A stretch of DNA of 64,000 nucleotides from Chitinophaga terrae (ex Kim and Jung 2007) (lineage in GTDB: Bacteria; Bacteroidota; Bacteroidia; Chitinophagales; Chitinophagaceae), in assembly GCF_900107795.1 (NCBI RefSeq), contig NZ_FNRL01000002.1, positions 124,001 through 188,000 of the forward strand. Direction: 5' to 3'. This document shows, piece by piece, positions 9,292 to 17,959 of the stretch. The notes beneath the pieces are model-generated. The model made no database searches. It was not told the origin of the DNA and saw only the letters and a program-made list of their open reading frames with translations. Position numbers and translations under genes: made by a program. The number at the start of each line of letters is the position of its first letter. Within the stretch, counting starts at the first letter, position 1.

Positions 9292-11184
9292 ATGTTTATG
9301 CCCGGACTTCCCCGATACCTATGTGTTCTCAGTACTGTACTGGTATGCTTTACAGTGAAGTTAGCCGCCCAAAGCAACAGCGATAAGAACATTACTATTA
9401 CTTCCCAGCAGGAGTCTTTCCACTTCGAAACAGGCAATAAGGAAACCCCCGTGGTTATCCGCCAGTCTTCCGCCACTACCTACAAATGCAACCTGTTCAG
9501 AACAACTGTTCCGGTAGTTGAATTTTATGACGACAAAAGCACGATCGAAGATGTACGCGCCTATGTCAACGGCTCCAGGAACAAAGCTATCAAACCGGTT
9601 TTCCAGAATTATGCAGTAGATGGGATCTTCTATTCTGATGCCAGGATCTGCGGCCTGGAACTGCCACTGGAGAAGAAAGGCACTGAAAGCGTTGTGGAGC
9701 TGGATAAGACAACTTTAGACCCCCGTTATTTTACAACGATCTACCTCCCCGGAAGCTACGATATATCCCGGCATGAAGTCCAGCTTATTGTTCCCCGCTG
9801 GATGAAGCTCGAGATCAAAGAAATGAACTTTGCAGGGTATAACATCCAGAAAACCGTTGAGTATAACGGCAAACGGGATGAAGATATTTATACCTATACG
9901 GCCTCCGACCTGGCCGGGCGGGCAAGTGAAAAGATGGCGCCAGGCCCTTCCTACGTTTACCCGCACCTGTTAATACTGTGCAAATATGCTGATCTGAAAA
10001 GCGGCAGGATTAATTACTTCAATACTACTGCCGATCTGTATGCCTGGTACAGGTCATTGGTGCTGCAAATAGGGAATGATGAAACTATACTCAAAGCAAA
10101 AGCAACAGAGATCACGAAAGGCCTGAACAGCGATACGGCTAAGATCAACGCGATCTTCTACTGGGTGCAGGATAATATCCGGTACATCGCCTTCGAAGAT
10201 GGTATTGCAGGGTTTAAACCCCAGAAAGCGCAACAGGTGCTGCAATACAAGTACGGCGATTGTAAAGGAATGGCTAACCTGACAAGCGGCTTGCTGAAGT
10301 CGTTAGGTTACGATGCACGCCTCTGCTGGATCGGTACAGATCACATTGCGTACGATTATTCGACGCCCAGCCTGTCTGTTGATAACCATATGATCTGCGC
10401 CCTTAACTATAAAGGAAAAAGGTATTTCCTGGATGCTACTGAAACTTACATAGGCCTGGATCAATATGCCCAACGCATCCAGGGACGGCAGGTGCTGATA
10501 GAAGACGGCGATAAATTCATCCTGGATAAAGTTCCTACCCGGAACCCGGATCAGAATTCCAGTTTTGAAAAACGAAACCTGCGGATAGACGGCACCGCCC
10601 TTACAGGCAAGGTGCAACAGCAGTGGGACGGCGAAAGCCGGGAATTCCTCTTATCGCAGGTTCATGGAACCAGGAAAGAAAAACTGCAGGACGCATTGGT
10701 GCAGTACCTGGCCGATGGCAACCCTGGATATAAGATCACAGCAGTGAAAACCTCCGACCTGGCAACCTGGGATAAACAACTGGATATCCAGTATGAGCTT
10801 CAGCACCAGGAATCTGTTACCGGGTTTGGAGACGACCTCTATACGGAACTGGACTTCAGAAAAGAACTGGCCGGGTTGGTCATTGATACCAGCAAAAGAA
10901 CCCAGGATATGCTTTTCAGGTATAAACATCACATCGTATCAGAAACCTCGCTGGAACTGCCGACAGGTTATAAAGCCGGCAGTTTGCCGGAAGATCTGAA
11001 AATAGAAAGGCTGGGGTATTCTTTCAACATATCTTATAAGCTTAGTAACGGCAAGATCAACTATCATAAGGAGCTTACCATACGAAATCCCTGGTTAGCC
11101 AAAGCATCATTTACCCAATGGAACGAAGACATCAGGGCACTGGAAAACGCATACAGGCAGCAAATCACATTAACTAAAAAGTAG
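9292..11184 (+). CDS. DUF3857/transglutaminase-domain exported protein
   Basis: Exported protein of about 630 residues. The start is set at ATG 9292 (or 9298), because a terminator precedes it and because a signal peptide follows at once (hydrophobic VLSTVLVCFTV, cleavage near LAAQ). The N-terminal half is DUF3857. The transglutaminase-like core has Cys in YGDCKGMANL, His in DNHMIC and Asp in FLDATE, so the papain-like triad is complete. A beta-rich C-terminal domain follows. Bacteroidetes often carry such genes in pairs, and the next gene, 14 bases downstream, is the partner. It probably acts in the periplasm as a peptidase or crosslinker; the substrate is unknown. Confidence 0.88.
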   Translation: MFMPGLPRYLCVLSTVLVCFTVKLAAQSNSDKNITITSQQESFHFETGNKETPVVIRQSSATTYKCNLFRTTVPVVEFYDDKSTIEDVRAYVNGSRNKAIKPVFQNYAVDGIFYSDARICGLELPLEKKGTESVVELDKTTLDPRYFTTIYLPGSYDISRHEVQLIVPRWMKLEIKEMNFAGYNIQKTVEYNGKRDEDIYTYTASDLAGRASEKMAPGPSYVYPHLLILCKYADLKSGRINYFNTTADLYAWYRSLVLQIGNDETILKAKATEITKGLNSDTAKINAIFYWVQDNIRYIAFEDGIAGFKPQKAQQVLQYKYGDCKGMANLTSGLLKSLGYDARLCWIGTDHIAYDYSTPSLSVDNHMICALNYKGKRYFLDATETYIGLDQYAQRIQGRQVLIEDGDKFILDKVPTRNPDQNSSFEKRNLRIDGTALTGKVQQQWDGESREFLLSQVHGTRKEKLQDALVQYLADGNPGYKITAVKTSDLATWDKQLDIQYELQHQESVTGFGDDLYTELDFRKELAGLVIDTSKRTQDMLFRYKHHIVSETSLELPTGYKAGSLPEDLKIERLGYSFNISYKLSNGKINYHKELTIRNPWLAKASFTQWNEDIRALENAYRQQITLTKK

Positions 11185-11198
11185 TCATACTCTCTACC

Positions 11199-13442
11199 AT
11201 GAAATCAAGATTCTATTTACTGACAGTAATTCTCTTATTGCAGTTACCATTGTTTGCACAAAAAGCCCGGGACATCAGGGCCTATAAAGAAAGGGCCGGC
11301 GATGTAAGGCAAGAGGTCTGGGCCTGGGAAATTCCCGCATTTAAGAACGGTGCAGGTACGAAAACTGATAATAAATCCTCTGCTGTGGTGATTGCCCGGC
11401 ACATTTATCTGCTGGTTTCCAGTTCGAAGAAACTGAAAAGCATGGGATATGACGTCAGGGCCGAAAGAGGAAAAGACCTGTATTATGCGAATACCTTCAG
11501 GGAAATGGTGAAAATTAATGATAAAGCCGCCCTGGAAGAATATTCACAATTCAGTTTCAAGAAGTTCAGGAACCTGAATTCATACTTCCATCGGGGCTTG
11601 GCTACCACTATAATGGGGGTAAGGGTAATAAAGCCTGACGGCGCAATAAAAGAAGTAAATGTAGATGAGGAAGTGGTAAATGAGCAGGATGGGAAACAGG
11701 AGAAAAGCAAACTGGCTATCCCGGATCTGCAAGTGGGCGACATTATCGATTATTTTGTAAGGGTTGAAGAACAGAAGGATCTTAACAGTGCAATAGACGA
11801 CCAGCTTTTCTTATTGGGAGATGATAAACCTATCATGCAATATTCAGTACATGCAGAGATCAGCAATAAATACTTCGTAAGATATCGTGTTTCCAACGGG
11901 GCGCCTGACTTTATTGTTAAGCGGAATGGTGAGGGCGCGGAATTTGACCTGCTGGTCCGCAATATCCCGAATGCGCCTGTTGGGCTGTGGATGTCGCCAT
12001 ACCGCCAACTCCCAATGATCCGGATGTCTATCGCTTACGGAACTGTATTGGAGCAAGACCAGATGGCGGGCGAGATACGCAAGAATCCCAATGCCATGGA
12101 AGCCAAAAAAGTATTGCTGAAAGAAGCGGAGTACATTGATCGTTACTTCAGCACCCAGCCTGCACTGACAGAGCTGAAGTTCCAGGTAAAGAACCTGTTG
12201 AAACAATATGAAAAAACGGCCAACAGGAAGATACCCGAAGACAGTTTGCCATACTATACCTACTATGCTTTCAGGTACCTGGTGTTTTACAGGGTAGATG
12301 CGACCGATAAGATCATGGTAGGGAAAGCCCGTAACTATTCCGTGCCCAACAACCGCAGGTTCCTTGGTTACCTGCACCAGGTTATGCAGTATATGGATGT
12401 ACCGGTCGATTATGTGTTTGTAGTATCAAGATATGGTCCCGGCCCGGCCGACTTCCTGAATAACGGGGATTATGAGTATATGCTGAAGACTAAAACCGCC
12501 AAACCTATTTACCTGAGCGCTGATGGAGTATTTACCAATTGTGCGGAAGTAAGTTCAGACTATGAAGGCCAGAAAGCGCCGTTTATCGAACTGAAGAAGA
12601 ACAAAAAGCAGTATAATGAAGTCAATGCATTTAATGAGGTAGAAATAGGAACCAGCAAACCGGAGCAGAATACGAAGATCGAAAAGCTGGAAATAACGTT
12701 TGACGACAATATGCAATTGCTGAAGATGAACCGCAGAACTACGATAAAAGGACATCTGCGGGCTGACGAGCAAAAACGGCTACTGAGGTTTGAAGACTAT
12801 TATGAATCGGAGAGGAAGCAACTGGGAATAGAGAAATCGTTTATGGAAGAATTTGCAGATAGCAGGAAAAACCGCTCCCTGGCCGAAGAGTATACCAATG
12901 CGTTTGAAAAGGCGCGCCAGGAGCAGAAAGACGATTTTCTTGAAGAGATAGAAGAGCAGTTCGACATGAAGCCTAAAGAACTGACAGCTTATAAAGTTGA
13001 GAAGATGGGTTTAAGACATTCCGACCCTGATCTCGTATATGCGACAACGTTTACTGTTGATGGCCTGGTAAAAAGAGCAGGCAATAACTATATACTCGAC
13101 GCCGGCAAACTCATAGGCGGGCAAATGCAGGTAAAGCCGGAGCAGAGAGATAGAAAGGTAGACGTTTACCAGCCATATGCCAGGAGTTTTGAATACCAGA
13201 TAGAGTTGGTTGTACCTAAAGGTTATACATTGGAGGGTGTAGATAAGTTGAATCAGTCGGTCGATAATGAATGCGGCTCATTTATTGTTACGTCTGCGAT
13301 GGATAACGGGCGTCTGAAGCTGCACATCCGGAAAGTGTACAAGCACAACTTTGAAACGGCGGATAAGTGGAAATCGTTATTACAGATGCTGGATACAGCC
13401 GTTGATTTCGGCAATCAGAAACTGCTTCTAAAGAAAGCATAA
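11199..13442 (+). CDS. DUF3857-like exported protein, partner without clear triad
   Basis: A 747-residue exported protein; the signal peptide is FYLLTVILLLQLPLFA with cleavage near AQK. It resembles its upstream neighbour in layout: a DUF3857-like N-terminal half, a central transglutaminase-like region (about residues 375-460, YLHQVMQYMDVPVDYVFVV and following) and a beta-rich C-terminal end. I cannot find the GDCKG-type Cys in the central region, so it is probably catalytically inactive or structural. The 14-base gap implies one operon. A lysine- and glutamate-rich helical stretch lies at about 520-590. Function unknown. Confidence 0.75.
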   Translation: MKSRFYLLTVILLLQLPLFAQKARDIRAYKERAGDVRQEVWAWEIPAFKNGAGTKTDNKSSAVVIARHIYLLVSSSKKLKSMGYDVRAERGKDLYYANTFREMVKINDKAALEEYSQFSFKKFRNLNSYFHRGLATTIMGVRVIKPDGAIKEVNVDEEVVNEQDGKQEKSKLAIPDLQVGDIIDYFVRVEEQKDLNSAIDDQLFLLGDDKPIMQYSVHAEISNKYFVRYRVSNGAPDFIVKRNGEGAEFDLLVRNIPNAPVGLWMSPYRQLPMIRMSIAYGTVLEQDQMAGEIRKNPNAMEAKKVLLKEAEYIDRYFSTQPALTELKFQVKNLLKQYEKTANRKIPEDSLPYYTYYAFRYLVFYRVDATDKIMVGKARNYSVPNNRRFLGYLHQVMQYMDVPVDYVFVVSRYGPGPADFLNNGDYEYMLKTKTAKPIYLSADGVFTNCAEVSSDYEGQKAPFIELKKNKKQYNEVNAFNEVEIGTSKPEQNTKIEKLEITFDDNMQLLKMNRRTTIKGHLRADEQKRLLRFEDYYESERKQLGIEKSFMEEFADSRKNRSLAEEYTNAFEKARQEQKDDFLEEIEEQFDMKPKELTAYKVEKMGLRHSDPDLVYATTFTVDGLVKRAGNNYILDAGKLIGGQMQVKPEQRDRKVDVYQPYARSFEYQIELVVPKGYTLEGVDKLNQSVDNECGSFIVTSAMDNGRLKLHIRKVYKHNFETADKWKSLLQMLDTAVDFGNQKLLLKKA

Positions 13443-13472
13443 AAAAAAATTCTGAAAAAACCTCATAAAAAA

Positions 13473-13503
13473 TTTGCATTCAGAATATTAGCTATTATCT
13501 TTG
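13473..13503 (+). promoter_or_regulatory. Bacteroidetes-type promoter
   Basis: TTTG at 13473-13476, 19 bases, then TATCTTTG at 13496-13503, an essentially perfect match. It starts 31 bases after the previous stop codon and points at the tiny ORF at 13537. Confidence 0.75.
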
Positions 13504-13536
13504 CGTCGTAAAATTTAAAATTAACAACTCAGTATC

Positions 13537-13626
13537 ATGAAACGCTTTGAACTAAATAACAACCAGGCAATTCCTTGCTCAATGCAGGGCGATTGGGTGG
13601 TTCCGGGCGTTTTTAGTTACAGGTAG
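13537..13626 (+). CDS. Possible small protein, 29 residues
   Basis: ATG-started ORF 33 bases after a consensus promoter and 25 bases before a terminator. It begins MKRFELNNNQ, has a middle IPCSMQGDW and ends VFSYR. No known family is recognised. With promoter, ORF and terminator tightly packed, it is the best of the tiny ORFs here. It could be a leader peptide, a small secreted factor, or a chance ORF on a small RNA. Confidence 0.35.
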   Translation: MKRFELNNNQAIPCSMQGDWVVPGVFSYR

Positions 13627-13650
13627 TGCAAAATATTTGTAGTAACAGAA

Positions 13651-13684
13651 AAAGGCCCGGTTGTTGAGACCGGGCCTTTTTTTT
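13651..13684 (+). terminator. Strong terminator of tiny transcript
   Basis: AAAGGCCCGG pairs with CCGGGCCTTT across a 9-base loop and is followed by a run of T. Confidence 0.9.
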
Positions 13685-13696
13685 GGTCCTTACAAC

Positions 13697-13801
13697 ATGA
13701 AGTTACCAATAGTATTACAGTCGCAAAACGGCCGCAGTAAATGGTTTATGGATAGCACCGATCTGATCGGCGCTAAACGGACGAGGTATACCTTAACGTA
13801 A
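13697..13801 (+). CDS. Possible small protein, 34 residues
   Basis: ATG-started ORF lying between two terminators, as at 8315. The peptide begins MKLPIVLQSQNGR and is basic toward its end (AKRTRYTLT). There is no separate promoter consensus, so expression would depend on readthrough of the hairpin at 13651. Not recognised; it may be chance. Confidence 0.25.
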   Translation: MKLPIVLQSQNGRSKWFMDSTDLIGAKRTRYTLT

Positions 13802-13820
13802 TATATGCGTTAACGTTAGA

Positions 13821-13853
13821 AGCCCGGTCCGTATATACTGACCGGGCTTTTTT
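13821..13853 (+). terminator. Second terminator in the tandem
   Basis: AGCCCGGTC pairs with GACCGGGCT and is followed by TTTTTT. A weaker stem, AGCGGAG/CTCCGCT, lies at 13909-13930 without a T-run. Confidence 0.88.
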
Positions 13854-13977
13854 ATTGGTAATATCAGCAAGAGATTTATTTGAGGAGGTACACACAAAAA
13901 AGCAGATAAGCGGAGTAATCCTGCTCCGCTCTTCCTTAAAGAAAGAAGTTTTATTTCGTCTCTGTTTGAATTAACCC

Positions 13978-14010
13978 TTGTAAACAGGCAACAAGAAGCC
14001 TGTAATTTTG
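13978..14010 (+). promoter_or_regulatory. Promoter with inverted repeat before AAA ATPase gene
   Basis: TTG at 13978-13980, 22 bases, then TAATTTTG at 14003-14010. Between the two boxes lies ACAGGC, 8 bases, GCCTGT (13984-14003), well placed for a repressor. Transcription would begin near 14016, which is too close to the ATG at 14025 and supports the start at 14091. Confidence 0.5.
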
Positions 14011-14090
14011 ACCCTGTAACAGATATGGTTTACGCCGGGCTTAGCGCCCGGGTAAATCCCTATCGAACAGGCAAGCAACATAAAAGAAAC

Positions 14091-15152
14091 ATGAAGCAAC
14101 TAGTTAATAAAAATGTTGAAATAACAGATGGAGAGTTCTTCGCGCCTAAAGGCGTTTATACTTACTATTTCGACGCCATTGCAAACATCAGCAATATCTA
14201 TGAAATAGATGGAGAAAAGGCTTCCGCTGCTTTCATCAAAGCTTACGAAAAAGACATCGTTCATATTCACCGGTATAACGATTATGATAATAAAAAGAAG
14301 CGGTATAAACATTCGCAGCTTATAGCAGTGATGAACAACAGGGTTGTTGTCGCTTTCTGGAGCACTTGGTGCGAGATCCTGCATGATGGCAAGTCGCCTG
14401 AGTTTTTGAAAGCTGTTACAGAACTAACGGCAAAGCATAAACAAAAACAACGCAACGAACCGCAGGAAATAAACCTGATCACCAGCGGGCGCAGGGGATT
14501 GCAACTGAAAAGCCTGGAGATCAAGCGCACGAAGCTGGATCTGGGACTGTATTATGACGACGACTTCGTGGAGATAGACAAAACCATCCAGAAGCGTTTG
14601 AATAAGGATAAAGACAAAGGGATCGTTCTGTTGCATGGATTGCCCGGTACAGGTAAAACTACGTATATACGCTACCTGATAGGCAAGATCAGGAAGCGGG
14701 TTTTATTCGTATCGCCCGACCTGGCGGAAGAGATAATGAACCCCGAGTTCATGGAGTTGCTGATAGACAATCCGAACAGTGTGGTAGTAATAGAAGATGC
14801 GGAGAAAGTGATAATGGACAGGAAGTTTGGGAACTCTTCAGTTTCCAACCTGCTGAACTTATCAGACGGTTTGTTGGCAGATTGCCTTAACATCCAATTG
14901 ATCTGTTCTTTTAACAGTGAGTTGTCGGCGATCGATAATGCGCTGTTGAGAAAAGGAAGATTGATAGCGAAGTATGAGTTCAAACAATTGCCGATAGAGA
15001 AAGCGCAGAAGTTATCATCGCACCTGGGATATGATAAAATTATAAACAGGCCGATGACCATTGCGGAGATAGCTAACCAGCACGAACCATCGTACGAGAT
15101 ACCTAAGCAGGTGATCGGTTTTAAACGAACATCAGGTGAAATGGTGATGTAA
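14091..15152 (+). CDS. AAA-family ATPase upstream of rtcB
   Basis: AAA+ ATPase of 353 residues. Walker A is GLPGTGKTT (about 183-191), Walker B VVVIEDAE (about 228-235), sensor-1 ICSFNSE, and an arginine-finger candidate lies in LLRKGRLIAKYEF. The N-terminal 150 residues are family-specific. The ATG at 14091 is preferred over the in-frame ATG at 14025, since the extra residues look non-conserved and the likely transcription start is only a few bases before 14025. The next gene on the same strand is rtcB. Its partner or client is unknown; a link to RNA repair is suggested only by proximity. Confidence 0.82.
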   Translation: MKQLVNKNVEITDGEFFAPKGVYTYYFDAIANISNIYEIDGEKASAAFIKAYEKDIVHIHRYNDYDNKKKRYKHSQLIAVMNNRVVVAFWSTWCEILHDGKSPEFLKAVTELTAKHKQKQRNEPQEINLITSGRRGLQLKSLEIKRTKLDLGLYYDDDFVEIDKTIQKRLNKDKDKGIVLLHGLPGTGKTTYIRYLIGKIRKRVLFVSPDLAEEIMNPEFMELLIDNPNSVVVIEDAEKVIMDRKFGNSSVSNLLNLSDGLLADCLNIQLICSFNSELSAIDNALLRKGRLIAKYEFKQLPIEKAQKLSSHLGYDKIINRPMTIAEIANQHEPSYEIPKQVIGFKRTSGEMVM

Positions 15153-15336
15153 GTAAGGAATCCTTTGTTTTTAACCCCAAATATTCATTGTTAAGAAACC
15201 CCGGATTCTTGTTTGTGATCTCAAAAAAACGTCCATGTTTATAATCCCGGTTTCATTTGTTGTTTGTTAACCCCGGTTCGTTTATTGTTTGTTGAACCCT
15301 TAATTATTAACCCCTAATTAGAATTATATTTAACCC
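15153..15336 (+). repeat. Iterated AACCCC repeats in the leader of rtcB
   Basis: The 184-base gap contains AACCCC or a one-base variant at 15173, 15197, 15243, 15269, 15295, 15309 and 15332, with most spacings near 23-26 bases. Several copies are preceded by TTTGTT or TTGTT (for example GTTTGTTAACCCCGGTT at 15262-15278 and GTTTGTTGAACCCT at 15287-15300). The last copy touches the ATG of rtcB. It may be an array of protein-binding sites on DNA or RNA, or a decayed tandem repeat. Confidence 0.6.
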
Positions 15337-16749
15337 ATGTCAATTTTTTCAATTACAGGTAACGACCTGTTGGAATTAGGTTACCCGGAAGGCCCGGTTT
15401 TCAAGGTTTTAATAGAAGCAGTTAACCAGCATTATTCAGCGCATAGCAGCGCCGAGGTAATGGGCCTGTTAAAACGCCTGTTGTCTGATCCTGCTGCTTT
15501 TATTGAAGATGTACAACTATCGGAAGCTGCGGCGTTGTTGTTATCCGTTAAGGATAATAAAACCGTATCATTATTACCGGAGCCTGTACCATATAAGATC
15601 TATGGCGAAGAGTATATAGATCCTAACGCCATGAAGCAGATCAACCAGGCGGTTAAGCTGCCGGTTGCAGTGGCCGGCGCGTTGATGCCGGATGCGCACC
15701 CGGGTTACGGCTTGCCTATTGGCGGCGTATTAGCCACTAACCAGGCAGTTATCCCGTATGGCGTAGGTGTGGATATAGGGTGCAGAATGTGTTTGAGTAT
15801 CCTGGACCTGCCGGTTGCGAGCCTGAAGGCCAGCCAGGAAACCTATGTGAAATCGCTGAACGTGCATACGAAATTTGGGGCCGGCGCCGAATGGAGGAAG
15901 CGGGAAGATCATGAAGTACTGGCCCGTCCCGAGTTTAAAGAAACCCAGTTATTAAGGCAATTGTTTGATAAAGCAGCCGGGCAGTTAGGAACTTCCGGTT
16001 CCGGTAATCACTTCGTAGAATGGGGAGTGGTAACGATAACTGAAGCGCAGCCGGAGTTGAACCTGGCGCCTGGTCAGTATGTTGCCCTGTTATCGCATTC
16101 GGGTTCCCGGGGTTTGGGCGCGCAGGTAGCCGGGCACTATACCCGGTTGGCAAAAGAGCTTTGCGAATTACCGGAAGGGTATAAGCACCTGGCTTACCTG
16201 GATATGAATACCGCGGAAGGGCAGGAATATTGGGCGGCTATGACGTTAGCCGGCGATTATGCCTCTGCCTGTCATCATGTTATTCACCGGAAGCTGATAA
16301 ACGCAACCGGCGCTACTTTGCTGGCAAGAGTAGAGAATCATCACAATTTTGCCTGGAAGGAGCTGTATGAAGGGCAGGAGGTGATCGTGCATAGAAAAGG
16401 CGCGACTCCTGCGGCCGAAGGGACACAGGGTATCATACCGGGTTCTATGACGGCGCCTGGATTTATTGTAAAAGGTAAAGGTGTGGCAGCCAGCCTGCAA
16501 TCAGCCTCCCATGGAGCCGGTAGAGTATTGTCGAGAAACGTTGCGAAAGCGCAGATCAAGCCGGATGAGATGAGGAAAGTGTTGGCCGATCATGGTGTGG
16601 TGTTGCTAGGCGGCGGGTTGGATGAAGCGCCGGCGGTATATAAAGATATCCGGAAGGTGATGTCGGCTCAGTCGGAGTTAGTGGAAGTGATAGGGGAGTT
16701 TACGCCAAAGTATGTGAGGATGGCGGATGGTGGTCCGGCGGAGGATTAG
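15337..16749 (+). CDS. rtcB: RtcB 3'-5' RNA ligase
   Basis: GTP- and Mn-dependent RNA ligase that joins a 2',3'-cyclic phosphate or 3'-phosphate end to a 5'-OH end, acting in tRNA splicing or repair of cleaved RNA. Motifs: DAHPGYGLPIGG, GVGVDIGCRMC (metal-binding Cys), GSGNHFVEW, SHSGSRGLG, ENHHNFAW, HRKGATPAAEGTQGIIPGSM, and SASHGAGR with the His that becomes guanylylated. It is full length at 470 residues. It follows an AAA ATPase gene across a repeat-filled gap and is followed by a Fic gene. No archease gene is present nearby. Confidence 0.96.
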   Translation: MSIFSITGNDLLELGYPEGPVFKVLIEAVNQHYSAHSSAEVMGLLKRLLSDPAAFIEDVQLSEAAALLLSVKDNKTVSLLPEPVPYKIYGEEYIDPNAMKQINQAVKLPVAVAGALMPDAHPGYGLPIGGVLATNQAVIPYGVGVDIGCRMCLSILDLPVASLKASQETYVKSLNVHTKFGAGAEWRKREDHEVLARPEFKETQLLRQLFDKAAGQLGTSGSGNHFVEWGVVTITEAQPELNLAPGQYVALLSHSGSRGLGAQVAGHYTRLAKELCELPEGYKHLAYLDMNTAEGQEYWAAMTLAGDYASACHHVIHRKLINATGATLLARVENHHNFAWKELYEGQEVIVHRKGATPAAEGTQGIIPGSMTAPGFIVKGKGVAASLQSASHGAGRVLSRNVAKAQIKPDEMRKVLADHGVVLLGGGLDEAPAVYKDIRKVMSAQSELVEVIGEFTPKYVRMADGGPAED

Positions 16750-16770
16750 CGGCAGAGAATATTCTATTAG

Positions 16771-16813
16771 TGGCCAACTATTTGCCGCAAGTGATGCGGT
16801 AAATAGTTGGCCA
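16771..16813. promoter_or_regulatory. 19-bp inverted repeat between rtcB and fic
   Basis: TGGCCAACTATTTGCCGCA (16771-16789) pairs with TGCGGTAAATAGTTGGCCA (16795-16813) with one mismatch and a 5-base loop. There is no T-run on either side, so it looks like an operator or an RNA processing hairpin, not a terminator. It lies 21 bases after the rtcB stop. Confidence 0.6.
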
Positions 16814-16855
16814 TGCGGAGAATATGTGCTATATTCAACGCAATATTTGCGGGGA

Positions 16856-17959
16856 ATGTATATTTATCAGAGAAAAGGTTGGCCAGATTTTCATTGGAAC
16901 AGCGAGGCCTTGGTTCTGCTGTTGGCGAAGGTTCGCTATAGGCATGGCAAGCTCTTGGGCCGGATGGGCAACTTGGGGTATTCCCTCCAGGACGAGGCTA
17001 CATTGGAAAATGTGACATTGGATGTTTTAAAATCCAGCGAAATAGAAGGGGAAATCTTAGATCCCGAACAGGTGCGATCTTCAGTTGCGCGGCATTTGGG
17101 AATGGAGGTAGCAGGACTGGTGCAATCCGATCGCCATATAGAAGGAGTTGTGGAGATGATGTTAGATGCTACTCAGCATTATGAATCCCCGTTAACGGAA
17201 GAGCGGTTGTTCTCCTGGCATGCAGCGTTATTTCCAACAGGACGAAGTGGAATACGTCGGATTGTAGTGGGCGGGTATCGCACTAATTCGAAAGAAAACC
17301 CTATGCAGGTGGTATCCGGATCTATAGGTCGTGAAACGGTTCATTTTCAGGCTCCGGAAGCAGAGAAGGTGCATGGAGAGATGACTCTGTTCCTCGATTG
17401 GTTTAATACTGTAAATGAAATAGATCCTGTCATTAAAGCAGCTATAGCACATTTATGGTTTGTAACGATCCATCCGTTTGCGGATGGGAATGGTCGTATT
17501 GCCCGTGCTATTATGGATATGCAGCTTGCGCGGGCGGACGAAAGTTCCAGGCGTTTCTACAGTATGTCGAAGCAGATCAGGACAGAACGAAAAACCTATT
17601 ATAATAAATTGGAAAGCGCCCAAAAAGGCTCATTAGATATCACGGAATGGCTTCATTGGTTCATTCAGTGCCTTGACCGTGCCATCACTGATACCGAAAC
17701 CACTCTGGCAGGCGTAATTAGAAAAGCAAAATTCTGGGAACGTCCGGCAACTCAAACGGTCAACGCGCGGCAAAAACTTATGCTCAATAAAATATTGGAT
17801 GGTTTTGACGGAAAGCTTAACTCGGGTAAATGGGCGAAGATTACCAAAGTTTCTTCAGATACGGCAACACGTGATCTCCAGGATTTAGTAGAGCGTGGTC
17901 TGCTGGTTAAGGAACCTGCCGGAGGCCGAAGCACAAGTTATATCCTAAGGGAAGAATAA
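16856..17959 (+). CDS. Fic-family AMP-transferase (class II, autoinhibited)
   Basis: Fic protein that would transfer AMP (or another nucleotide moiety) to a hydroxyl on a target protein. The catalytic motif HPFADGNGRIAR begins near residue 206. The N-terminus matches the DUF4172 Fic N-terminal domain (YQRKGWPDFHW). An inhibitory helix motif SSEIEG (S-x-x-x-E-G) near residue 59 marks it as class II, with the inhibitory helix before the Fic core. A winged-helix-like region closes the protein (about 305-367, SSDTATRDLQDLVERGLL). The start is placed at ATG 16856, because the longer frame overlaps rtcB and reads through the inverted repeat. The target is unknown and no antitoxin gene is needed for this class. 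Confidence 0.9.
   Translation: MYIYQRKGWPDFHWNSEALVLLLAKVRYRHGKLLGRMGNLGYSLQDEATLENVTLDVLKSSEIEGEILDPEQVRSSVARHLGMEVAGLVQSDRHIEGVVEMMLDATQHYESPLTEERLFSWHAALFPTGRSGIRRIVVGGYRTNSKENPMQVVSGSIGRETVHFQAPEAEKVHGEMTLFLDWFNTVNEIDPVIKAAIAHLWFVTIHPFADGNGRIARAIMDMQLARADESSRRFYSMSKQIRTERKTYYNKLESAQKGSLDITEWLHWFIQCLDRAITDTETTLAGVIRKAKFWERPATQTVNARQKLMLNKILDGFDGKLNSGKWAKITKVSSDTATRDLQDLVERGLLVKEPAGGRSTSYILREE

Noticed and set aside
8136..13801. The tiny ORFs as ribosomally made, modified peptide (RiPP) precursors
   Set aside because: Some contain Cys near the C-terminus, but no modifying enzyme, protease or exporter gene lies beside them, and no leader motif is shared.
15153..15336. AACCCC array as a CRISPR
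   Set aside because: Units are short and degenerate, spacers are of unequal length, and no cas genes are present.
14091..17959. Declaring AAA-RtcB-Fic a defence system
   Set aside because: Only proximity supports it; the separate regulatory elements argue against a single operon, so it is kept as a finding only.
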